Positions 5,889 to 14,243 of a DNA stretch of 18,524 bases are shown here, piece by piece. The notes beneath the pieces are model-generated. The model did no database searches. It was not told the origin of the DNA and saw nothing but the letters and a program-made list of their open reading frames with translations. This DNA comes from Ruminococcaceae bacterium UBA6842. Its GTDB lineage: Bacteria > Bacillota > Clostridia > Oscillospirales > Acutalibacteraceae. The translations under genes were made by a program, and so were the position numbers. The stretch is taken from contig DKDS01000048.1 in NCBI GenBank assembly GCA_002451855.1, positions 1 through 18,524 of the forward strand, written 5' to 3'. Position 1 is the first letter of the stretch; each line of letters opens with the position of its first letter.

Positions 5889-8543
5889 TTAATTAAACAG
5901 AAGCGGTGCATATCCTACACCTTCAATATCGTAAACATTTGAAATATTGCCGCTTGCCTCGTTGCCGCGAAGAACTGTTTTGCCTTGATGCTTACACAGC
6001 AAAACATTGTACTTCTGACTATTTATAAATTTATTCTTTTCTATAAGTGTACCGAATTCCCATTCACCGTTCCATGTTATTGTTTCCGGATTGGTTACAT
6101 ATGTGAAATTCCTGGTTCCTATCTCTATGCCTACGCCGCCAAGGGTTTTTCTTGAAGCAAATTCGAAATCTACCATATCTCTAAATTCATTTTCACGCAC
6201 CGTAACCCCAAAAGATGTATACATAGTTATTTTTTCTTGTTTTTTTGTAACCATATTTGCAAGTTTAAATCTAATACCCTGCGAAGTATTGGATATTTTA
6301 TTTCTGTCAACCTGAGTCCAATAAACGCCGTTAGTCTTAGTTGCGAGATCATCGCATCTATAATGAGATGTAACGCATACGCCCGCACACATATTTTTAA
6401 ATGTGTTGCTGTCAATAAACATATTGTGCGAAGTACCGTATATCTGAACTCCGCAGGTTGCCGTATAGTTTTGATTATGGCTCTTATAACCGTCAATATA
6501 ATTGTCATAAACTGCAATATTGTCGAAGCAGTTCGAAACCATAACCGTGCTCGTTGTATCGGGAATTACTGCCCAAGGTTCGTTTAGAGTAAGTGTTTTA
6601 CCCTTAACAGATTTAACATAACGATACTGTGTTACTCCTTTGCCGTCAACAACTGTTACTATGCTTCTTTTATTCACCATTTTAGTAGTAACTCCTGAAA
6701 GAATTACAGTGTCTGAAGTCGCTCCTGTTATGGCTCCCAGATAAATGTTGGGAATTTCCTCAAACATTATTTGTTCGCCGGCATTATCGTTCGGCAGACC
6801 GACGCGTTCCATTTTGTTATGAGAAATATAAACATTGCTGTTGTTTTGCTGAAGTGCAAAGGTTCTTCCCACAGTAAAATCATTAAGGCTCAAGGTGCCG
6901 TCGGGGTCTGTGATAATATCCTTGCCGTAGAACCTGTTATTTGATGCATCTATTCTGTCAGTGTTCCAAATAAGTAAACAGTTTTGATTGTAATATGTAC
7001 CGCAGTAGCACACTCCACACACTTCATTATTGCGCACAAAAAGCTTACTTACACTGCTTGAAAAACATAAGGCTGTTGTTTCAAAAAAGTTGTTTTCGAT
7101 AACCGCACAGGCTGCGCCCCTTACAGTTATCGGCGCCTTCCAAGATCTTGCGGCAGGTCTTGTGCTTTGAAGAAATTTACAATCGTGTATATAAAGATTG
7201 AAACTTCCGCTTACATATCCGTCGCCCTTGTACTGAATCATATTGTTAGCAAACTGTTTTGTGCGCACATCTTCAAATCCAAAGCCTGAAAACTCAGTCG
7301 GTCCTGCATTTATATTTATTAATGCGTCTGCCGAAACATTGCTGCCGACTACTATTTTGGTCTTATCAGCTCCGGCGCCCTTAAAATTCAAAATTTTATC
7401 AGAAGTTATTTCTGACTTGAAGAGATATGTTCCTGCCGGGAAATAAATTGTATCCCAATTATCGGCACTGTCTATTGCCTTTTGAACAGCAGCACTATCG
7501 TCATTGGATGCGTCCGAAGGTTTTGCACCGCAAGATGTAACATCTATCGTCTTTCCGGTCCACTCATTTATTTTACTCTTTTTAAACACAATTTTTTCAT
7601 CGGATTCAGTCCATCCGTTTTCGCCGCCGTAACCATTATGCAGCCTAATTGTATACTCATTTCCATCGGACAAACCATCGGGAATTTGAACCGTCACCTT
7701 GTAAGGATCAGCAAAGGTGACTTTCATTTTATAATAATTACCCTTTTGATTCAAGAGATAAACATTGCTGTTTTTGTTTTCATCAGTAAGATTTTCACCG
7801 TAAACGCTGAATTCATCCCCTGCGTTAACATCTGTTAAATCTGACCACCAAATCTTTGCAACATTGACCATACGAATTGCACTTGTACCATTGTTGTTTT
7901 CAATATACACCCCGTAAGCTCCGCAATTAACATTACTGTCAATGGTGACCTCCATCTGTGTATCATCCACAATGCATGCTTGGGCTTCATATACCCTTCC
8001 TGCCTGATCTCCGCTTTTTGCGTAATAATACGCCTTTGTGTTTGCTGCAGAAAATCCGGATCCTGTAACAGTAATACTGCTACCGGGATTTACCTGCTTA
8101 GTTGCTTCTGCAATCACGGGACCGTTAGAGGTTTGTTTTACATCCGGCAGATTATACTGTCCACCCGGGGCAGTGAGTGTTCCGCTTTCCCATTTAATGG
8201 TTTCTATTGTTTCCGACGGATTTGAATTGCTGCCGCCGTTATCGCCGGATGACGATGAACTGTTATCTGTCGTTCCGGAATTCGGCTTATTACTGTTACT
8301 TTGATTATTGTTATTGCCTTTATTTGTGCCGGAAGAATTATTCTTCCCTCCGGTTGTTTTGTTGTCAAAGCTAAAAGAATTGTAATCATAGTATTCGCCG
8401 ATGCCGTAATCCGCACCGGTATAGGCTTTATAGCTGTAACCTTTTTTATTATTTGCGGTTGCGGAGTTTCCTCCGCAACCCGAAACCACAAACAACAAAC
8501 TAAGTATCAGACAAATGGAAGTAATTTTATTATATAATTTCAT
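5889..8543 (-). CDS. Lipoprotein with IPT/TIG-like domains and a pectate-lyase-3 type beta-helix
   Basis: Protein of 884 residues with a lipobox ending VVSGC (Cys23), so it is tethered to the outer face of the membrane. Residues of about 60-112 are an Asn/Ser/Gly linker. Residues of about 135-228 and 230-320 look like two IPT/TIG-type beta-sandwiches (VNPGSSITVTGSGFS is typical of the first; AGDEFSVYGENLTD of the second). From about 331 the sequence IDVTSCGAKPSDASNDDSAA followed by AVQKAIDSA and YFPAGTYLF is the classic opening of the pectate-lyase-3 family of right-handed beta-helices, found in GH28, GH55 and several lyases. Many short repeats with Asn (for example VIENNFFE, VRNNEV, ASNNRFYG, VYDNYID) mark the helix coils through to the end. 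The catalytic class cannot be decided from sequence alone. A GGAGG site precedes the ATG, and it sits between the solute-binding protein and the surface binding protein. Confidence 0.82.
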   Translation of the reverse strand: MKLYNKITSICLILSLLFVVSGCGGNSATANNKKGYSYKAYTGADYGIGEYYDYNSFSFDNKTTGGKNNSSGTNKGNNNNQSNSNKPNSGTTDNSSSSSGDNGGSNSNPSETIETIKWESGTLTAPGGQYNLPDVKQTSNGPVIAEATKQVNPGSSITVTGSGFSAANTKAYYYAKSGDQAGRVYEAQACIVDDTQMEVTIDSNVNCGAYGVYIENNNGTSAIRMVNVAKIWWSDLTDVNAGDEFSVYGENLTDENKNSNVYLLNQKGNYYKMKVTFADPYKVTVQIPDGLSDGNEYTIRLHNGYGGENGWTESDEKIVFKKSKINEWTGKTIDVTSCGAKPSDASNDDSAAVQKAIDSADNWDTIYFPAGTYLFKSEITSDKILNFKGAGADKTKIVVGSNVSADALININAGPTEFSGFGFEDVRTKQFANNMIQYKGDGYVSGSFNLYIHDCKFLQSTRPAARSWKAPITVRGAACAVIENNFFETTALCFSSSVSKLFVRNNEVCGVCYCGTYYNQNCLLIWNTDRIDASNNRFYGKDIITDPDGTLSLNDFTVGRTFALQQNNSNVYISHNKMERVGLPNDNAGEQIMFEEIPNIYLGAITGATSDTVILSGVTTKMVNKRSIVTVVDGKGVTQYRYVKSVKGKTLTLNEPWAVIPDTTSTVMVSNCFDNIAVYDNYIDGYKSHNQNYTATCGVQIYGTSHNMFIDSNTFKNMCAGVCVTSHYRCDDLATKTNGVYWTQVDRNKISNTSQGIRFKLANMVTKKQEKITMYTSFGVTVRENEFRDMVDFEFASRKTLGGVGIEIGTRNFTYVTNPETITWNGEWEFGTLIEKNKFINSQKYNVLLCKHQGKTVLRGNEASGNISNVYDIEGVGYAPLLFN

Positions 8544-8579
8544 TTTTTCCTCCGTTTGCTTGTATAAATATTTAAATCA

Positions 8580-10064
8580 TTATTTTGCTTGCGATATTGT
8601 ATCCGAAATTACACGCTGTAAGGAGCTTCTGTTATTGTTTATAGTAGCCGTAACATTTGCATTTCCCTGTAAAGCAGTGCCTATTTTGGAATTTATTATG
8701 TCTGTGTACGAAGTGCCGGAAGAATCCCTGAAGCCGTGGAAGCCGAGATATCCGTTTTTAGCAAACAGCTTATCGGTTTCATTTCTTACATCGACAGGGA
8801 ATGAGTCATTGCCGGCCTTGCTGTCAGTATAACGGCTTTCAAACAATGCATAGCACGCTGCAACAGAAGGATCCTTAGCACCCTTTGTAGAGCTATAACC
8901 CTGTGCGGCATGACCGGGATATTTGTTTTCAGAATTAAGTGAAGTATACGGAACAGGTACAACACCCAAATTGCTTGTGCTTCTGCCGAATGCTGAAGAA
9001 ACCTTTGCATTTTTGGAGTGTAAGCTGTATGCATCCGTAACCTCCATAGTCATGTAGGCTTTACCGGATTTAAACGGATTGCCGGACGGAAGAATACCTA
9101 TAACGGAATCTCCGTAATAAAGATTTTGATAATCCTGAGCAGCCTGAACAAAGCGTGAATCAGTAAGCTGTTCGGTAAATGTTCCGTTTTCATACTTAAT
9201 ACCCGAAACCGCATTAAATGTGTCCCAAACATACAAACTATCAACATACAGGAAGCCTGTTGTGCCGGGTTCTGTAACCTGTTTACCCATTGAAACAAGC
9301 TTATCCCAAGTCCATTGACCTTTTTTATAAAGCTCCCACGGATCCTCAAGGCCTGCGGCGTTAAACATCTTTTTGTTGTAATAAAGAACATAGGAATATA
9401 CTGATTTTGCACTGCCGAGTGCATAATAATGTCCGTTCCAAGCAAACATATCATTAACCGCTTTACTAAGGCCCCAATTATCATGGTTTGCGGCATTGTA
9501 CATATCTTCTTCCGCTATATAGCTCTCAAGCGGTTCATAAAGATTCTTAAAAATACTTTGCGGAAAATATCTTCCGTGATTTGCAACGATATCATAAGGC
9601 TTTCCGCTTGCAATGGCTTTAGCAAGGGCATCGGCAAGGTCATCATTTACAACTTCAAGCTTTACTTTTGCATTATGCGCCTTGTTAAATGCAGCAATCT
9701 TACGATTAACAACATCATCCGGTTGATACCAGTACATAAGGGTGAAGCTTTTGCCGCCATAGTTCTTGTTGGCAAGTTCTGACTTTGTTTTTGTCGGTTC
9801 ATCCGGAATATCTATTGTACCTGTAATTCCGCCCTGCTCGTTCCTTGAAGTAGTTACCTTACCGCCGCTCGTTGTTTGACCGCCCTGAGTGTTATTGCCG
9901 CTTTCCGTTGTTTCACTGCTTCCGTCCTCATTTTTTGAATTTGTGAATGACATAAAAGCATCATCGGAATTTGCGGCGTCACTTGAATTGTTTGCCTTTT
10001 TATTACAACCCGTAACGCAGGCAATCATCGCAAAAGCGCATAACAAACTGATTATTTTTTTCAT
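8580..10064 (-). CDS. Sugar ABC transporter solute-binding lipoprotein
   Basis: Protein of 494 residues of the family-1 extracellular solute-binding type. The lipobox ends CVTGC, so Cys20 is lipidated. Residues of about 21-100 are an unusually long Ser/Asn/Gly/Thr linker, then the fold begins with YGGKSFTLMYWYQPDDVVNR. Typical landmarks follow: IASGKPYDIV, WNGHYYALG, LYYNKKMFNAAGLEDPW and GQWTWDKLVSMGK, where tryptophans often line the sugar site. It should bind an oligosaccharide and deliver it to the permease pair immediately upstream (11995-10116). GGAAGG precedes the ATG. The substrate cannot be read from the sequence; the neighbouring beta-helix enzyme suggests a plant- or host-derived polysaccharide. 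Confidence 0.92.
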   Translation of the reverse strand: MKKIISLLCAFAMIACVTGCNKKANNSSDAANSDDAFMSFTNSKNEDGSSETTESGNNTQGGQTTSGGKVTTSRNEQGGITGTIDIPDEPTKTKSELANKNYGGKSFTLMYWYQPDDVVNRKIAAFNKAHNAKVKLEVVNDDLADALAKAIASGKPYDIVANHGRYFPQSIFKNLYEPLESYIAEEDMYNAANHDNWGLSKAVNDMFAWNGHYYALGSAKSVYSYVLYYNKKMFNAAGLEDPWELYKKGQWTWDKLVSMGKQVTEPGTTGFLYVDSLYVWDTFNAVSGIKYENGTFTEQLTDSRFVQAAQDYQNLYYGDSVIGILPSGNPFKSGKAYMTMEVTDAYSLHSKNAKVSSAFGRSTSNLGVVPVPYTSLNSENKYPGHAAQGYSSTKGAKDPSVAACYALFESRYTDSKAGNDSFPVDVRNETDKLFAKNGYLGFHGFRDSSGTSYTDIINSKIGTALQGNANVTATINNNRSSLQRVISDTISQAK

Positions 10065-10115
10065 CGTAATACCTTCCTTTTTTAATTATTTTAAGAGATT
10101 TCTCCCTATTAAAAC

Positions 10116-11075
10116 CTATCCTACAATACCCGTACGCTCGATACTTTCCGAGAACTTCCTCTGTATAATACAATAAAGTATTAACGGAGGTATAACACAC
10201 AGCAAAGCTGTAGCCGCTAATATTGCTTTTTGCTCTTGGACGGTATAATCACCGCTTGTTGCAGTTTCCAAAAATGTATTTCTCAAAAAAGATATTTGAG
10301 CCGCAACCGGGCTGTTTTCTTTTGTAAAAAACATTGTGCTGTAGAATGAATCATTCCAATACCACACAAACGAAAAAACCGAAACTGTAATTATTGCCGG
10401 AGAAGAAAGAGGCAACATAATTTTTCTGTAGGTTGAAAAAATACTGCATCCGTCTATCATTGCCGCTTCTTCAAGCTCCTTCGGTTGACCTAAGAAGAAT
10501 TGGCGGAAAATAAATATAGAAAGACCTGAGCGTATTCCGTCCGCAAAAATTGCCGGAAGAATCATTGTAGCCGGAGACCCGATCATATTGATATTTTCAT
10601 TTCCGGTAATAGGCGCAAAAAGTGAAACCAATCCCAACGGATTAAAAAATCGGTAATTAAGGAAAACCGACATCGCCGTAGTTTGAGGCGGAACGACAAT
10701 TAATATAAGTACTAAAGTAAATGCTATTTTTTTCTCTGCAAAATCAAATCTTGCTAATCCGTATCCTGCCATTGAGCAGGAAATCAGCGTTGCCAATGTA
10801 CCAAGTATCGATATAATCATACTAAGTCCGAATGATTTACCGTAATTCATAAGCTCAATGGCATTTTTAAAGTTTGAAAGAGTTAAAACTTGCGGTATCC
10901 AAACGGAATTTTGATCTTTGGCTGCCGTTGGATCCTGAATTGCAGAAACAACCAGATACAGCAAAGGGAACAGAAATAAATAGCATACACAGCAAATAAA
11001 AACAAATTTGAGTAACGAAAAGGCTTTTCGTCCTGCAATACGCTTTATATGATAAGAATTTAGTCCTTGCGTCAT
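10116..11075 (-). CDS. Carbohydrate ABC transporter permease, second subunit type (pair 2)
   Basis: Membrane protein of 319 residues of the CUT1 MalG/MsmG-like class. About six membrane helices are visible, beginning at KFVFICCVCYLFLFPLLYLV. The EAA loop, which docks on the ATPase, is at about 202-225: ELEEAAMIDGCSIFSTYRKI followed by MLPL, matching EAA-x3-G-x9-I-x-LP. The extracytoplasmic loop after the first helix has the usual QDPTAAK...WIPQVLTLSNF pattern. ATG at 11075 is chosen, with AGGGGGTGG upstream; a GTG at 11078 is one codon earlier and possible. It begins 11 bases after its partner's stop and is followed by the solute-binding protein. No ATPase is encoded nearby. Confidence 0.93.
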   Translation of the reverse strand: MTQGLNSYHIKRIAGRKAFSLLKFVFICCVCYLFLFPLLYLVVSAIQDPTAAKDQNSVWIPQVLTLSNFKNAIELMNYGKSFGLSMIISILGTLATLISCSMAGYGLARFDFAEKKIAFTLVLILIVVPPQTTAMSVFLNYRFFNPLGLVSLFAPITGNENINMIGSPATMILPAIFADGIRSGLSIFIFRQFFLGQPKELEEAAMIDGCSIFSTYRKIMLPLSSPAIITVSVFSFVWYWNDSFYSTMFFTKENSPVAAQISFLRNTFLETATSGDYTVQEQKAILAATALLCVIPPLILYCIIQRKFSESIERTGIVG

Positions 11076-11086
11076 CACTCCACCCC

Positions 11087-11995
11087 CTAAGAATACCTTT
11101 TAGACAGCTTTGAAAATACAAACATAACTGCCGCTATGAATACACCAATCAGAATAAAATAGGACAAAGCCATTGCGGAAGCTACCCCATAATTAAGCTC
11201 CCCTACCGCCACAAGCACCTGATTCATAGCCTCATTATTGCTGTCCGTAAACGCGTCTACTATTGTATACACCGAATTTATTATCATTATCGGCAATGTC
11301 ATAGGCAGGGTAATCTTAAAGAAATCATCAAGCTTTGTTGCTCCCTCAACAGCCGACGCTTCATAGAGCGAACTCGGTATGCTTTGCAGACCTGCAAGGA
11401 ACAGAACAATTTGAACTCCGGATCTCCAAAGCATATTGAACATATTATTTGCAAGTTCGGTAAAAAACGAGACCAACTTACTGCTGATTCCCGCATCGGT
11501 TAATAATTGCTCTATTCCGACCTCATACTCAATTTCGCCGCCGGCAACCACTCCGCCATTAAGAGCCGCATTAGCAACAACATCGTTTTGTATTATGAGT
11601 ATTACCGTACCGGTAACAACAATAACAGGAAGGAAGAAAATAGAACGAACCAATCCTCTGCCTTTAAATTTTGTATTGATTATTATCGCCAAAAACAGGG
11701 ATATAAAGAGTATCGACGGCACCTGCCAAAGCATATTTCCTACAGAAGTAAACAGGTTAAAAAGAAAGTCAGGATCCTCGTTAAAAATTTTATTTAAGTT
11801 GCCAACACCGACATAGGACATCTTATATCCGCCGAATTCAATGGAAACATTATTAAAAACCATTTTTACCGTCTGGCAGAGCGGCCCCAGGGAAAAGAGT
11901 ATAAAGCCTAAATAGAACGGAATCATAAACATTCTTCCGCCCATTGCTCTCCTTGATTTGAGGGTCAAAAGCATATTTTTATTTTTTTCAGTCAA
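11087..11995 (-). CDS. Sugar ABC transporter permease, first subunit type (pair 2)
   Basis: Membrane protein of 302 residues of the CUT1 MalF/MsmF-like class. It begins with a basic stretch and LKSRRAMGGRMFMIPFYLGF, typical of these subunits, and has about six membrane helices. The EAA loop is at 211-231: LYEASAVEGATKLDDFFKIT then LP, with Ser in place of one Ala and Glu in place of the usual Asp. The start is a TTG, three bases after the previous gene's TGA, with GGAGGGG in the end of that gene as the ribosome site; an internal ATG at 11974 is a weaker alternative. An insertion of about 50 residues (about 138-185) between membrane helices carries a long outer loop (NGGVVAGGEIEYEVG) that is larger than I expect for this class. 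Confidence 0.92.
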   Translation of the reverse strand: MTEKNKNMLLTLKSRRAMGGRMFMIPFYLGFILFSLGPLCQTVKMVFNNVSIEFGGYKMSYVGVGNLNKIFNEDPDFLFNLFTSVGNMLWQVPSILFISLFLAIIINTKFKGRGLVRSIFFLPVIVVTGTVILIIQNDVVANAALNGGVVAGGEIEYEVGIEQLLTDAGISSKLVSFFTELANNMFNMLWRSGVQIVLFLAGLQSIPSSLYEASAVEGATKLDDFFKITLPMTLPIMIINSVYTIVDAFTDSNNEAMNQVLVAVGELNYGVASAMALSYFILIGVFIAAVMFVFSKLSKRYS

Positions 11996-11998
11996 CCT

Positions 11999-14230
11999 TC
12001 ACCCCTCCTTAACCAGATACCCTAATGCCGGAACAGTAATATCCTGAACTGTCACATCAGAAGAATTATAATTGACATAAACAACAATACCATTTTCATA
12101 TCTGACGCTGTAAATATTATCAGCCAGACAGCAATGTTCGGCAATGCTGCTGCCATCGATCATACTGCTGATTTTTTCAAGTTCTTTTTGTCCTAATGCT
12201 GCCCTTTCACTCCAAAGACTGTATTGAGAACTATATGCATCTGAAAGCCTTGTTTCACGCAATTTATATGATTCCGTGTAAACGGTATCGTATAATAAAT
12301 CACTTCCTGTTTCTATCGCTTTCAAAAACATCGTTTGATAGTCTGGCGACTGCATTAAACCCGGAGTGGTATATGATATATAACCACTGAGCGCCATTTG
12401 ATAAAAAGGAACATCGTATGCAAAAATATCATATCCGCTGGAGGTAACCGGAGCATCAAACACCCTATTCACATAAGGCAGCACATATGCGTTTCCGCCG
12501 CTTACAGACACAGACATGTTGTTTTTCTTGATGTTTTTCAAAGAGTTTTGTATTTCTTCTATGCCTTTGGCACGATACAATCCACTTCCGTTTTTAAAAT
12601 CCGAATAAATATATTTGCCAAGTGTAGAAAGTGAGACACTGTTATATTCCAACTTTGAATAATTTTTTAAGAATTTATCTGTATAATCGTTAATATATTT
12701 GAGGCTTAACAAATACCACGGCTTTACAGAAGAATCTCTGTTATATGTAACCATAGAATAAGAATACTGCTTTGCATTATCGCCATTAGGCGCTTTCGCA
12801 CTGTTCTTTCTTATACGCACTGAATTACCGCTTTGACTAAATGTAAGCAAATCATTATCCGGATAAAATTCGATATTATTATTTTCAGCATATTTAACAA
12901 GCGAAGCAAATGCCTTTGAACCGCCCAAAATGCTTAAAGGCTTTGCTTTCACGGGAAGCTTGCGGTTATAAACACCGTCGCCGTTCCAACCCATATACTG
13001 TATAGCAATATCTTTGCAACCGTTATTTTTTAGGTCCTCAATTATACTGAGACTTTGTTCAAATGTTGTAAGTGCCTGCTTTTTATAATACTTGAATCCC
13101 ACGAAATTTTGTTCTGTTTCTAAACAACCGTATATTCTTAACGCAAGCTTTTGTTCAGTTTCCTTTTTCTTTAATGAATATTCTTTTGACAAGTAATTTC
13201 GGTAAACCTTCGCCATCCCGTTATAAGAAGCTTCGGCACCGCTAAGCATATAATAACGAACCGTATATTTATCCAGTCCGAAGTCATTATGCGTAACAGT
13301 ATAAATAGTATTTTTGCCGTTAGTTGCATATAACGATTTGCCTTCGGCATATATTCTGTAAAGCATTTTGCTTGAGATCGTATTATAATATACACTTTCA
13401 TTGCCTGTTTCAGCGATAATCGAAGCCGCACCGTCACCTTTAATTATTTGCCCCATTAAAGCTGTTGCGTTTGAATAGACCGTGCCGAAAACCGGAATTC
13501 GGATGTCCTGTTCGATCGAGTTGCTTATTTGTCCGGAATGAGCCAGATCTGAACCGTATACAGTTTTTTCATAGGTTTTAAGCGGCGTTATATTCTGATT
13601 GAATTTTGCTATTGCTCCGCAACCATCAGGAATAAACAAATATCCGTTTTCATTGCTGCCGGCAGCACCAAAATAAGGTAACAACTCAACCGATACCAAA
13701 TAACATTCATCGCCCTCGTCTATCTCGGATGTGATAATTGAAACATCCAGCTCCGCACCGTTTAGAATGTATTCAACAGGGATTTTTATTCCGATCTCAT
13801 CGAAATTATACACAGCCCTAAAACCGTTGCTTATTTTCTTAACCGATATATTTGAACCGGTTTCGCACATAGTATAGCTGTTGGTCTTTTGAGTTGACAT
13901 ATTAGTGTTCTCATCAGCCCTGAAAAAATACTCAACTATAAGCTCGGATCTTATATCGGTTTTAGTCAGTCCCACACTTATATTGTCATCAGCATAATCA
14001 CTCGGTATACTATACCAAGTTTTTCCGCTTTCTTTATCAGTGAATTTAAAATGCCCGTTTGCATCCGCATAAAGTACAGCTTTGTCATTCTCCGAATAAC
14101 ATACAACTTCTGTACTGTCCTGCGCTTCTTCTGCGAAAACCTTTGGAATTTCAAAGAATATCATTTGCGAAAGTAGTATTGCAAAAGACAAGAACAGCGA
14201 TACACTTACAATCTTAAGTTTTTTTCTCAC
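11999..14230 (-). CDS. Secreted DUF5696-type protein, possible glycoside hydrolase
   Basis: Protein of 743 residues starting with GTG; GGGAGG lies 8 bases upstream. Residues 1-33 are a signal peptide ending KVFA. Residues of about 40-345 are beta-rich, with CYSENDKAVLYADANGHFKF and GYLFIPDGCGAIAKFNQ, the latter a segment I associate with DUF5696 proteins. Residues of about 360-640 alternate beta strands and helices like a TIM barrel, with strand ends at IQYMGWNGDG (410-419), FYPDND (455-460), VSLSTLG (532-538) and GYDIFAYDVPFY (599-610), where acidic catalytic residues could lie; Asp418, Asp458, Asp460 and Asp606 are candidates only. The last 45 residues return to beta strands. A beta-sandwich plus barrel is usual for glycoside hydrolases, but no characterised family is recognised. 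It is flanked by sugar permeases on both sides, supporting a role in glycan processing. Confidence 0.75.
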   Translation of the reverse strand: MRKKLKIVSVSLFLSFAILLSQMIFFEIPKVFAEEAQDSTEVVCYSENDKAVLYADANGHFKFTDKESGKTWYSIPSDYADDNISVGLTKTDIRSELIVEYFFRADENTNMSTQKTNSYTMCETGSNISVKKISNGFRAVYNFDEIGIKIPVEYILNGAELDVSIITSEIDEGDECYLVSVELLPYFGAAGSNENGYLFIPDGCGAIAKFNQNITPLKTYEKTVYGSDLAHSGQISNSIEQDIRIPVFGTVYSNATALMGQIIKGDGAASIIAETGNESVYYNTISSKMLYRIYAEGKSLYATNGKNTIYTVTHNDFGLDKYTVRYYMLSGAEASYNGMAKVYRNYLSKEYSLKKKETEQKLALRIYGCLETEQNFVGFKYYKKQALTTFEQSLSIIEDLKNNGCKDIAIQYMGWNGDGVYNRKLPVKAKPLSILGGSKAFASLVKYAENNNIEFYPDNDLLTFSQSGNSVRIRKNSAKAPNGDNAKQYSYSMVTYNRDSSVKPWYLLSLKYINDYTDKFLKNYSKLEYNSVSLSTLGKYIYSDFKNGSGLYRAKGIEEIQNSLKNIKKNNMSVSVSGGNAYVLPYVNRVFDAPVTSSGYDIFAYDVPFYQMALSGYISYTTPGLMQSPDYQTMFLKAIETGSDLLYDTVYTESYKLRETRLSDAYSSQYSLWSERAALGQKELEKISSMIDGSSIAEHCCLADNIYSVRYENGIVVYVNYNSSDVTVQDITVPALGYLVKEG

Positions 14231-14243
14231 TTTCTTTGCCTCC

